In this document: in pieces, positions 54,436-63,419 of the stretch
Layout of the letters: each line of letters begins with the position of its first letter
How positions within the stretch are numbered: the first letter of the stretch is position 1
Source of the DNA: Arcticimaribacter sp965277835
GTDB lineage: Bacteria > Bacteroidota > Bacteroidia > Flavobacteriales > Flavobacteriaceae
Length of the DNA: 64,000 nt
NCBI GenBank assembly: GCA_965277835.1
Contig: OZ255841.1
Coordinates: forward strand, 62,001-126,000
Reading direction: 5' to 3'
Notes under the pieces: model-generated
Database searches by the model: none
Told to the model about the DNA's origin: nothing
What the model saw: the letters and a program-made list of their open reading frames with translations, nothing else
Translations under genes and position numbers: made by a program

Positions 54436-57400
54436 TTAAAAATTTACATTTAAACCAACTACAAAAGACTTATCTAGAGGATAGTTATCAAATCCTGTAG
54501 TGGGACTTAGTACATTACCAGATCTTTGTTCTGGATTATAGCCTCTATATTTTGTAAAAGTGAACGGATTCTTTGAACTTATATAGATACGTAAGTTATC
54601 TAGACTTAAACTGTTTGCAAACTCTTTAGGAAGTGTATAACCTAAAGTAATCGTCTTAAATCTTATGAAAGAACCATCTTCTTGTAGAACATCAGTTTCT
54701 CTATAAAACCCGTTGTCTCTTGGAATTGCATTTGGTCTTGCATAAGTAGCATTTGCCCCTCTTTCTGGAGTATAATAATTATTAAAATAATCTCTAGAAC
54801 CATTATTCCATCCTTCTGGGTTATATAGTAAAACACTTATTGTTCTGTCATGAATATGTACACCTTGCACGCCTTGTAAAACAGCACTTAAATCAAAGTT
54901 CTTATAGGAAAACCTAGTATTTATTCCAAAAGTATAATCTGGAAATATTGAACCAAGTGCTACACGGTCTGCCGAAGTTATTTGTCCGTCCCCGTTAGAA
55001 TCTACATAAATATATTCTCCAACCTGAGCCGAAGATAAACTTGGCGTACTATCTATTTGTTGTTGAGAAGTAAAAATACCTGCAGTTTTATAACCATAAG
55101 AAGCTCCAAGTTCGTTGCCAATTCGTGTTATATTTCTACCAGATATAATTTCTTTTTGACCAGGACCTAATGCAAGAACCTTATTTTTATTAGATGCAAT
55201 ATTAAAAGAGGTTGTTGCTTTTATAGGGCCTAAATCATAATTTGCTTTTACGGAAAACTCTATTCCTATATTCTCTACTTTACCTATATTTTGTAATGAT
55301 GAGGTAAAACCTGAGTGTGCCGGTACAGGAACTTGTAGTAAAAGATTGTTAGTAGTAGAAACATAATAGTCTAAAGATGCTGTAATTTTGTTATTTAGAA
55401 ACCCAATATCAAAACCAACATCTACTGTGCTAGTTTCTTCCCAACTTAAATTTGAATTAGGAGAAGTACTTGGAGCTAGCCCATTTTGAATTCCATCATC
55501 TAAAATTGAATTAGAACTAACTAATAAGGCTTGGGAACCAAAATCACCAACTTGATTATTACCTGTTAAGCCCCAACTTGCTCTTATTTTTAAATCATTA
55601 ACTGTTTCCGATTCAGGGAATAAGTCATCGCTAATTCTATACCCTGCAGAAAAAGAAGGGAAAGTACCAAATCTAGTATTTGAACCAAATCTAGATGAGC
55701 CGTCGCGGCGAACAGCTGCGGTTAATAAATATTTCCCTTCAAAATCATATTGCACTCTTGCTAAAAATGAAACCAAGACTGATTTAGATTTCATAGACTC
55801 ACCTCCATCAATAACTCCAGCATTGAGCGTTTTTACAAAATCATTTGGAAAATTATCAGCTGTGATTTCTGCTGTTTCTATTGTTTCTTCTTGAAAAGTA
55901 TAACCTATTAACGCATTAAAGTTGTGGTTCTCATTTATTGTTCTTTCATATACCAAAGTGTTTTCTACAATCCAGTTAATTAACTGCCTAGACTGTAATT
56001 CTCCATTTGGAATATCGGGGGCAGGTCTATTTCTGCTTCCAACTGAAGACGGGTCAAAAATATTTCTACTAGCACTTGCGTAGTCAACACCAAAATAGGT
56101 CTTGGCTTTCAATCCTTCTATTATTTCTAATTCTAAAAAAGTTCCTCCTTGGAATAACCCTGTATTTCTTTTATCATCTCTTAATAAAGCTAATGCTACT
56201 GGACTTTCCGTTCTAGCTTGATCTCCTTCTGTTGCTCCTACTACTTGTTTACTAACAGCTAAAGTACCATCAGCATTATATGCAGGAAAATAAGGTAACG
56301 AAATAACCGCAGCATTAATTGGAGATGTGTTAAAACCTGTAGGTATAAGGTTTTCTTGGGTAAGAGAAGGAGCTATATTAATTCCAAATTTCACCTTTTC
56401 AGATAGCTTTGCTTCAAGGTTTGCTCTAAAGCTAAAACGTTCAAAATCAGAACCAATAACTACACCTTCTTGATTAAAATAAGTTCCTGATATAAAGTAT
56501 GATAAATCTTCATTACCTCCTTTTACAGATATCTGATGGTTTTGGATTATCGCATTCCTAAAAATTTCATCTTGCCAATCGGTGTCTGTTAAATTTGAAG
56601 TATTACCACCGTTTAACCATGGTTGTACATAGCTCGGTATAATTGCTTTTCTAGTATTAAAACCTAATGCGGTTGCATTAGCGGTTCGAGTAGCATTATC
56701 GTCATTAACAGAAAAAGAACCATTATTAAATTGTAGATAATAGTTGTTTCGTGCGTCTCTATCCCAAATAGCATGCTCTCTTGCATTCATTAAATCTAAT
56801 CGTTGAGCTACTTGTTGATATCCTGTATAAGTATTAAAACTAAATTGAGGTTTACCAGAAGCTCCTTTTTTAGTAGTAATAATAATTACGCCATTTCCTC
56901 CTCGCGAACCATAAATTGAAGCAGCAGCAGCGTCTTTTAAAACCTCTATAGAGGCAATATCATTTGGGCTAATCGAATTTAAAGAAGACTCTTGAGAAAA
57001 AGGTAATCCATCGACCACGATGAGTGGTTGGGTACCCGCAGTAATAGTACCAACCCCCCGAACATTGATTGAATTTGCTTGTCCAGGTTGACCAGAGTTC
57101 TGCGATATTTCTACACCAGCTAATTGACCTGCAATTCCTTGCTCTATACTTGTAACAGGAATATTTTCAAAATCTTCAGGTTTAATTGTAGCAATAGCGC
57201 TGGTTACATCTGCTTTATTTAAAGTACCGTATCCAACTACTATCGCTTCTTGCAGTTGGGTTGCATCAATTTCTAATTGCACATTAACTACTGTTCCATT
57301 ATTTGCAACAACTGTTTGTGCCTTATAACCTACATAAGAAATCACTAAATTAGCTGTTGAATCTGGGGTTGATATGCTAAAATTACCATCAAAATCAGAT

Positions 57401-57642
57401 GACACACCTATAGTGGTACCTTCAATTTGAATTGTAGCACCTGGTAAAGGTTCGCCATTTTCATCTACAACCTTACCAGTAATTTCATTTTGCGCCAAAT
57501 TTTCTAAAAGGATTAAACTTTTAGCTTCTTTTTCATTACCTATATTATTTATTCCAAATAAAAATTGACTAGAAAGAATTTGGAAAACTACCAGAAGGAA
57601 TATTCTAATAGAATTAAAAGATAATAATTTTGAATACATCAT
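54436..57642 (-). CDS. SusC/RagA-family TonB-dependent outer-membrane transporter
   Basis: This 1068-residue protein has a signal sequence (about 1-30), a carboxypeptidase-like beta domain (about 53-130, ITGKVVDENGEPLPGATIQI), a plug domain (SIYGSRGGNGVIIITTKKG) and a long TonB-dependent beta barrel ending in an aromatic residue (VGLNVNF). With SusD it imports oligosaccharides or other large ligands using TonB energy. It is divergent from the AraC-type regulator, 183 bases away. Confidence 0.95.
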   Translation of the reverse strand: MMYSKLLSFNSIRIFLLVVFQILSSQFLFGINNIGNEKEAKSLILLENLAQNEITGKVVDENGEPLPGATIQIEGTTIGVSSDFDGNFSISTPDSTANLVISYVGYKAQTVVANNGTVVNVQLEIDATQLQEAIVVGYGTLNKADVTSAIATIKPEDFENIPVTSIEQGIAGQLAGVEISQNSGQPGQANSINVRGVGTITAGTQPLIVVDGLPFSQESSLNSISPNDIASIEVLKDAAAASIYGSRGGNGVIIITTKKGASGKPQFSFNTYTGYQQVAQRLDLMNAREHAIWDRDARNNYYLQFNNGSFSVNDDNATRTANATALGFNTRKAIIPSYVQPWLNGGNTSNLTDTDWQDEIFRNAIIQNHQISVKGGNEDLSYFISGTYFNQEGVVIGSDFERFSFRANLEAKLSEKVKFGINIAPSLTQENLIPTGFNTSPINAAVISLPYFPAYNADGTLAVSKQVVGATEGDQARTESPVALALLRDDKRNTGLFQGGTFLELEIIEGLKAKTYFGVDYASASRNIFDPSSVGSRNRPAPDIPNGELQSRQLINWIVENTLVYERTINENHNFNALIGYTFQEETIETAEITADNFPNDFVKTLNAGVIDGGESMKSKSVLVSFLARVQYDFEGKYLLTAAVRRDGSSRFGSNTRFGTFPSFSAGYRISDDLFPESETVNDLKIRASWGLTGNNQVGDFGSQALLVSSNSILDDGIQNGLAPSTSPNSNLSWEETSTVDVGFDIGFLNNKITASLDYYVSTTNNLLLQVPVPAHSGFTSSLQNIGKVENIGIEFSVKANYDLGPIKATTSFNIASNKNKVLALGPGQKEIISGRNITRIGNELGASYGYKTAGIFTSQQQIDSTPSLSSAQVGEYIYVDSNGDGQITSADRVALGSIFPDYTFGINTRFSYKNFDLSAVLQGVQGVHIHDRTISVLLYNPEGWNNGSRDYFNNYYTPERGANATYARPNAIPRDNGFYRETDVLQEDGSFIRFKTITLGYTLPKEFANSLSLDNLRIYISSKNPFTFTKYRGYNPEQRSGNVLSPTTGFDNYPLDKSFVVGLNVNF

Positions 57643-57825
57643 AATTATTTTATTATTTAGTTAGTACTATATAATAATTCAAAACAATACTTGAATTATA
57701 TGCACCAAAAATAATTTGGAAACAGAGGCATAACTACCTCTTTTTAATCTAAATGTGGTACTTTTTTTGCTCTCAAATTGTTCTACCATTAATTCTGTAT
57801 ATATTTATATGTAAATTATAATAGT
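57643..57825. promoter_or_regulatory. divergent control region between susC and the AraC-type gene
   Basis: A minus-strand TATTTTTG (57713-57706) can serve as the susC -7 box, with only a weak upstream box. AGAGG-N8-CCTCT at 57724-57741 is an inverted repeat upstream of it, a candidate operator. No clear promoter for the regulator gene was found. Confidence 0.4.
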
Positions 57826-58701
57826 ATGAAGTTACATTTATTAGATAGAAGTAGTAAGGAAAATAATAGTATTACTGTAAGAAAGAATAAATATTCCTAC
57901 TTTTTGAAGATATGGCATTATCACCCAGAGTTAGAGCTTGTATATATAGTTTCTAGTACAGGGACTAGGTTTATTGGAGATAATATAGAAAAGTTTGACG
58001 CAGGAGACCTTGTACTTATAGGTAAAGATTTACCACATATGTGGTTAAATGATCATATTTATTTTGAAGACTCTTCTGCTTTATTGGCTGAAGCTATAGC
58101 TGTTCATTTTAAAGAAGACTTCTTAGGGTATGATTTTTTAAAAGCTCCTGAAATGAATCATATAAGCAATTTTATTAATAAATCGAAATACGGCATTAAA
58201 TTTTTAAATCTTCCAAAAAATATTGTTACCTCAATTTTAGAATTACAAAATACAAGTGGTTTTGAAAGAACAATTTTATTTCTGAATATTTTAAATAAAT
58301 TGGCAAAACATGATTCATATAAATTATTAGCAAGCGATGGATATATTAATTCTTTTTATAAAAATGAAAATAAACACCTAGATAAAATATATGAATATGT
58401 ATTCAATAACTTTAAAAACCGAATTAACCTTTCTGATGTAGCAGAAATAGCTCACATGAACTCTTCTGCTTTTAGTAGATATTTTAAACGCGTAAATAGA
58501 AAAACTTTTACTAGGTATATAAATGAAATACGTATAGGTTACGCTTGTAGGTTAATTATTGAGAATAAATTTAATATAACAACTATTTGCTATGAATCTG
58601 GGTTTAACACTACATCAAATTTTAATAGGCAGTTTAAATCTATTACAAAAATGGCGCCTTCCGAATACTTAAAAAAGTATGACAAATTTGAAGAGACTTA
58701 A
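57826..58701 (+). CDS. AraC-family transcriptional regulator with cupin sensor
   Basis: This 291-residue protein has an N-terminal cupin-like ligand domain (about 20-100, WHYHPELELVYI and AGDLVLIGKDLPHMW) and a C-terminal double helix-turn-helix (about 190-288, MNSSAFSRYFKR and ESGFNTTSNFNRQF). Placement between susC and the fucose genes suggests it senses fucose or a fucose derivative and controls one or both sides. Confidence 0.9.
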   Translation: MKLHLLDRSSKENNSITVRKNKYSYFLKIWHYHPELELVYIVSSTGTRFIGDNIEKFDAGDLVLIGKDLPHMWLNDHIYFEDSSALLAEAIAVHFKEDFLGYDFLKAPEMNHISNFINKSKYGIKFLNLPKNIVTSILELQNTSGFERTILFLNILNKLAKHDSYKLLASDGYINSFYKNENKHLDKIYEYVFNNFKNRINLSDVAEIAHMNSSAFSRYFKRVNRKTFTRYINEIRIGYACRLIIENKFNITTICYESGFNTTSNFNRQFKSITKMAPSEYLKKYDKFEET

Positions 58702-58816
58702 TTTTAATAGTAGTATACAAGCAAAAAAAGTGTCAGTAAATGTAATAATAAAGGTAGATACATACTTAGTCAGAAGTTAGTTTTGTCCAATAGTTACTCA
58801 TTGGGATAAAATAATA

Positions 58817-60145
58817 ATGACAGATAAAATAATAATATCCGAATTACAGACAAAAGACATACGATTTCCTACAAGCGATTCATTAGATGGGTCTGATGCT
58901 ATGAATCCAAACCCTGATTATTCAGCAGCTTATGTGATTTTAAAAACAAACCATCCTAATTTAGAAGGGCATGGACTCACATTTACCATAGGTAGAGGAA
59001 ATGAGCTATGTGTTGCGGCTATTAAGTCCCTTTCTCATTTAATTATTGGAAAAGACTTAGCTTCATTTACCAAGAATATGGGAGACTTTTGGAAGATGAT
59101 TACAAGCGATAGCCAACTAAGGTGGTTAGGTCCTGAAAAAGGAATTATTCATTTAGCAACTGGAGCTATAGTAAATGCTGTTTGGGATTTATATGCCAAA
59201 GCTGAGAAGAAACCTTTATGGAGGCTTCTTGTAGATATGACTCCCGAAGAATTAGTAGCATGCATAGATTTTACTTACATAACAGATGCGTTAAGTAGGG
59301 AAGAGGCTTTGGATATCTTGAGGAAAAATGAGTGTTCAAAACAAGAAAGAATACAAGGTTTATTAGAGAATGGATATCCTGCATATACAACTTCTGCAGG
59401 GTGGTTAGGTTATTCGGATAAAAAAATGAGAAGGCTTTGCAAAGAAGCAAAGGCTAGTGGCTTTAAATACATGAAAATGAAAGTTGGGGCTGATTTAAAC
59501 GATGATATAAGAAGAGCTACAATAATAAGAGAAGAGATAGGAGCAGACATAAAACTTATGATGGATGCTAACCAAAAATGGGATGTTGATGAGGCTATTC
59601 AGAATATAGAGCAGCTTACAAAATTTAACCCTTGGTGGATAGAAGAACCTACTAGCCCAGATGACATATTGGGACACGCTAAAATTGCAAAAGCTATTGC
59701 TCCAATTAAAGTAGCTACCGGAGAACATTGCCATAATAGAGTTATGTTTAAACAACTAATGCAAGCAAATGCTATTGAAATTTGTCAAATAGACAGCTGT
59801 AGAGTTGGTGGTGTTAATGAAATTTTGGCTATTCTATTAATGGCAGCGAAATATAATATACCAGTTTGTCCACATGCTGGGGGAGTTGGTCTATGCGAAT
59901 ATGTGCAACATCTATCAATGATAGACTATATTTCAATTAGTGGTACTTTAGAAAATAGAATAATAGAATATGTAGATCATCTTCATGATCACTTTTATGA
60001 GCCAGTAGTTATTAAAAATGGTGCGTATATGGTTCCTGTTCAGCCAGGGTATAGCATAACCATGAAAAAAGAATCGCTTGAAAAGTATAGCTTCCCAAAT
60101 GGAGATATATGGAAAGCTAAAATGAAGAAAACAACAAAACCATAA
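58817..60145 (+). CDS. L-fuconate dehydratase (enolase superfamily)
   Basis: This 442-residue enzyme converts L-fuconate to 2-keto-3-deoxy-L-fuconate. It has the family's long N-terminus (IRFPTSDSLDGSDAMNPNPD), the catalytic KMKVG (about 221-225), metal ligands in MMDANQKW, EEPT and TGEHCHNR, and the family's CPHAGGVGLCEYVQH. It heads a tight run of five more fucose genes. Confidence 0.93.
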   Translation: MTDKIIISELQTKDIRFPTSDSLDGSDAMNPNPDYSAAYVILKTNHPNLEGHGLTFTIGRGNELCVAAIKSLSHLIIGKDLASFTKNMGDFWKMITSDSQLRWLGPEKGIIHLATGAIVNAVWDLYAKAEKKPLWRLLVDMTPEELVACIDFTYITDALSREEALDILRKNECSKQERIQGLLENGYPAYTTSAGWLGYSDKKMRRLCKEAKASGFKYMKMKVGADLNDDIRRATIIREEIGADIKLMMDANQKWDVDEAIQNIEQLTKFNPWWIEEPTSPDDILGHAKIAKAIAPIKVATGEHCHNRVMFKQLMQANAIEICQIDSCRVGGVNEILAILLMAAKYNIPVCPHAGGVGLCEYVQHLSMIDYISISGTLENRIIEYVDHLHDHFYEPVVIKNGAYMVPVQPGYSITMKKESLEKYSFPNGDIWKAKMKKTTKP

Positions 60146-60151
60146 TTTTTC

Positions 60152-60931
60152 ATGAAATTTAGCTTAGAAAATAAAGTAGCAATAATAACAGGTGGAGGTA
60201 GTGGTATTGGCGAATCTATTTCCAAGGCATTTGCTATGCAAGGAAGTAAAGTACATATCTTAGACTTTAATTTTGATGCAGCAGTAACAGTAGCAAATAA
60301 AATTAATAGTTCTGAAAAAAAAGCTATACCCCATAAGTGTGATATATCTAACCAGAAAGAGGTTTTTGATGTAATTGAAAAAATTGCAAGAACAGAATCT
60401 ATTAATATTTTAGTAAATAATGCAGGAATAGCACATGTTGGAACAATTGAACAAACAACAGAAGAGGATATGGATAAACTGTACGAAGTAAATATTAAAG
60501 GCGTTTATAATTGTACTAAAAGTTGTATCCCATTTTTTAAAAAGAATAGAGAAGGAGGGGTTATTATAAATTTAACTTCTATAGCTTCTTCGGTAGGGAT
60601 TTCAGAAAGGTTTGCATATTCGATGACAAAAGGTGCTGTGTTAACTATGACCTATTCTATAGCTAAAGATTATCTTGATTATAAGATTAGATGTAATAGC
60701 ATATCCCCTGGGCGAGTTCATACGCCATTTGTTGATAATTTTATTGCTAAAAATTACCCTAATGAGCAAAAAGAAATGTTTAATAAATTATCGAAAACGC
60801 AACCGATAGGGCGCATGGGTAAGCCACATGAAATAGCTGATTTAGCACTTTACCTTTGTTCTGATGAGGCTAGTTTTATTACGGGATCTAACTATGCTAT
60901 AGACGGAGGATTTGTTACTTTAAACGGATAA
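60152..60931 (+). CDS. SDR dehydrogenase, probable 2-keto-3-deoxy-L-fuconate dehydrogenase
   Basis: This 259-residue classical SDR has NAD loop TGGGSGIG (about 13-20), NNAGIAH, and the catalytic Ser with Y-S-M-T-K. It begins 6 bases after the dehydratase and is followed by the FAH hydrolase. By comparison with the non-phosphorylating fucose pathway it should oxidise C4 of ketodeoxyfuconate to the 2,4-diketo compound. The assignment between the two SDRs in the run rests on position. Confidence 0.82.
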   Translation: MKFSLENKVAIITGGGSGIGESISKAFAMQGSKVHILDFNFDAAVTVANKINSSEKKAIPHKCDISNQKEVFDVIEKIARTESINILVNNAGIAHVGTIEQTTEEDMDKLYEVNIKGVYNCTKSCIPFFKKNREGGVIINLTSIASSVGISERFAYSMTKGAVLTMTYSIAKDYLDYKIRCNSISPGRVHTPFVDNFIAKNYPNEQKEMFNKLSKTQPIGRMGKPHEIADLALYLCSDEASFITGSNYAIDGGFVTLNG

Positions 60932-60946
60932 ATATATTTTTAAATT

Positions 60947-61801
60947 ATGAAATTAATACGATTTGGTAAAATTGGTAAAGAAAAACCAGGAGTTCAATTA
61001 GACGATGACAACCTAATAGATGTTTCGGCATTTGGGTCAGATTATGATGAAAACTTTTTTGGGAATAATGGTATTGAAAAATTAAGAATTTGGTTAGTAG
61101 AAAACATTAAAAGTTGCCCAAAAATTAACAAAAAAACTCGATTAGGACCTCCTTTAGCTCGACCTTCTAAAATTATTTGTGTAGGTTTAAACTATGCTCA
61201 ACATGCTGCTGAAAGTGGTATGGATATTCCAAAAGAACCTGTCTTGTTTTTTAAAGCAACTTCGGCAATTACTGGACCTAACGATAATATCATTATCCCT
61301 AAAGGAAGTACAAAAACAGATTGGGAAGTAGAACTAGCTATTGTTATTGGTAAAAAAGCGTCTTATATTGATGAAGATAATGCTTTAGATCATGTTGCGG
61401 GTTATCTATTGCATAATGATGTAAGCGAAAGAGCCTTTCAATTAGAACGTTCTGGGCAATGGGTAAAAGGGAAAAGTTGCGATACATTTGCTCCAATAGG
61501 GCCTTTTATAGCTACAAGAGATGAGATAAAAAACCCTAACAATCTAAATCTTTGGTTGACATTAAATGGTAATACAATGCAAAATAGTTCAACATCAGAC
61601 TTTATTTTTAATGTGCAGCAAGTCATTAGTCATATAAGTCAATTTATGACTCTATTACCAGGCGATATTATTTCTACGGGAACTCCATTTGGTGTAGGTT
61701 TAGGTTTAAATCCACCAAGATATTTAGAACCTGGCGATATATTAGAATTAGGAATTGAAGGCTTAGGAACCTCAAAACAAACTTGTGTAGCTTATAGATG
61801 A
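60947..61801 (+). CDS. FAH-family hydrolase, probable 2,4-diketo-3-deoxy-L-fuconate hydrolase
   Basis: This 284-residue fumarylacetoacetase-fold protein has ICVGLNYAQHAAESG, metal ligands in DWEVELAIVIG and a C-terminal GDIISTGTPFGVG. It should split the diketo acid into pyruvate and L-lactate, closing the pathway. Its stop overlaps the start of the next gene by four bases (ATGA), so the two are translationally coupled. Confidence 0.86.
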   Translation: MKLIRFGKIGKEKPGVQLDDDNLIDVSAFGSDYDENFFGNNGIEKLRIWLVENIKSCPKINKKTRLGPPLARPSKIICVGLNYAQHAAESGMDIPKEPVLFFKATSAITGPNDNIIIPKGSTKTDWEVELAIVIGKKASYIDEDNALDHVAGYLLHNDVSERAFQLERSGQWVKGKSCDTFAPIGPFIATRDEIKNPNNLNLWLTLNGNTMQNSSTSDFIFNVQQVISHISQFMTLLPGDIISTGTPFGVGLGLNPPRYLEPGDILELGIEGLGTSKQTCVAYR

Positions 61802-62622
61802 TAGTAGACAGTCACCAACATTTTTGGAAGTATAATCCCATCAAAGATAGTTGGATTGATAGCTCTATGAAAATACTTCAAAGTGATTTTTTCCCCCAAG
61901 ATTTAAAACCTATCCTTGAAACAAATAATATTGATGGTTGCATAGCAGTACAAGCAGATCAATCAGAAGAAGAAACTAAGTTTTTATTATCTCTAGCTGA
62001 AAATAATGAATTTATAAAAGGGGTTGTCGGTTGGGTTGATTTACGTGCTAATAATATTGATAAAAGGCTATCTTATTTTTCTAGTTTTCAAAAATTTAAA
62101 GGCGTTCGGCATATTATTCAAAATGAAGCTGAAGACTTTGTATTAAATAGAGACTTTCAATATGGTATTTCGAGATTAGAAAAATTTAATCTGACATATG
62201 ATATTTTAGTATACCCTAATCAATTGTCGAATACCATATTGTTTGTTTCTAATTTTCCAAACCAAACTTTTATACTTAATCATATAGGTAAACCAAATAT
62301 AAAAAACAAGGAGCTTGATACTTGGAAAGAACATATAATTCATCTTTCGACATTTAAAAATGTGTATTGTAAAATTTCAGGTTTAGTTACCGAAGCACAT
62401 TGGAGTCAATGGGAATATGATGAATTTATACCCTATTTAGATGTTGTTTTCAATTCTTTTGGTACAGATAGAATTTTGTTTGGCTCCGATTGGCCCGTTT
62501 GTTTATTGGCAGCAAAATATGAGGACGTGTTTCAGATAATAAATAACTATATTTCTTCTTTTTCTGAGAAAGATAAATACAAGATTTATGGAGAGAATGC
62601 TATAAAAATATATTCTTTATAA
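61798..62622 (+). CDS. amidohydrolase-family L-fucono-lactonase
   Basis: This 274-residue TIM-barrel hydrolase has DSHQHFWKYNP at residues 3-13 (first metal HxH), HIGKP near 161 and LFGSDWPVC near 225-235, all typical of COG3618 lactonases. It opens L-fucono-lactone to L-fuconate. Confidence 0.88.
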   Translation: MIVDSHQHFWKYNPIKDSWIDSSMKILQSDFFPQDLKPILETNNIDGCIAVQADQSEEETKFLLSLAENNEFIKGVVGWVDLRANNIDKRLSYFSSFQKFKGVRHIIQNEAEDFVLNRDFQYGISRLEKFNLTYDILVYPNQLSNTILFVSNFPNQTFILNHIGKPNIKNKELDTWKEHIIHLSTFKNVYCKISGLVTEAHWSQWEYDEFIPYLDVVFNSFGTDRILFGSDWPVCLLAAKYEDVFQIINNYISSFSEKDKYKIYGENAIKIYSL

Positions 62623-62637
62623 TCTTAAATATATAAA

Positions 62638-63417
62638 ATGGATTTAGAACTTAAAGACAAAGTTATTATTGTTACAGGAGGCTCAAAAGGTATTGGCAAT
62701 GGGATATGTAATTTATTGGCAAAAGAAGGAGCAATACCTGTGATTGTGGGAAGAAATAAGAAAAATATATTGGAAGCTATAAGGAATATTGAAAGCAATG
62801 GAGGAGATGCTTTTTATACATTAGCTGAGTTAACTAAGCCAAATGATTGTAAAAAAGCAGTAAAAAGAGTAATTGAAAAGTTTGGAAGAATTGATGGCTT
62901 AGTAAATAATGCAGGAATAAATGATGGAATAAGTTTAGAAAACGGTAGCTATGAAGATTTTATAGAGTCTTTAAAACGTAATCTTGTGCACTATTACTTA
63001 ATGGCACATCATGCCTTACCCGAACTAAAAAAAAGTAAAGGAGTTATAGTTAATATAGGTTCTAAAACTTCGATAACGGGTCAAGGTGGCACTTCAGGGT
63101 ATGCTGCAGCTAATGGTGGTCGAAATGCATTAACTAGAGAATGGGCTGTTGAGTTATTACCTTATGGAATTAGAGTTAATGCCGTTATAATAGCAGAGTG
63201 TTTCACTCCATTATATGACAGATGGTTAAACTCTTTTCCAAACCCAGAAGAAAAATTGAGAGATATAGAAAAAAGAATCCCACTTGAGAACCGTATGACT
63301 ACTCCTCAAGAGATTGCAAACACCGTTGCGTTTTTACTATCAAAAAAATCTAGCCACACTACGGGGCAATTAGTCTTTGTAGATGGCGGATATTCTCATT
63401 TAGATAGAGCTTTATAA
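62638..63417 (+). CDS. SDR dehydrogenase, probable L-fucose dehydrogenase, with Y-x3-N in place of Y-x3-K
   Basis: This 259-residue SDR has TGGSKGIG (about 13-20), NNAGINDG and IGSKTSITGQGGTSGY. It is assigned to oxidation of L-fucose to the lactone because it neighbours the lactonase and permease. The active-site lysine four residues after Tyr155 is Asn159 in this sequence (GYAAANGGRNA). This may be a feature of the subfamily or reflect altered activity. Confidence 0.8.
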   Translation: MDLELKDKVIIVTGGSKGIGNGICNLLAKEGAIPVIVGRNKKNILEAIRNIESNGGDAFYTLAELTKPNDCKKAVKRVIEKFGRIDGLVNNAGINDGISLENGSYEDFIESLKRNLVHYYLMAHHALPELKKSKGVIVNIGSKTSITGQGGTSGYAAANGGRNALTREWAVELLPYGIRVNAVIIAECFTPLYDRWLNSFPNPEEKLRDIEKRIPLENRMTTPQEIANTVAFLLSKKSSHTTGQLVFVDGGYSHLDRAL

Positions 63418-63419
63418 CA

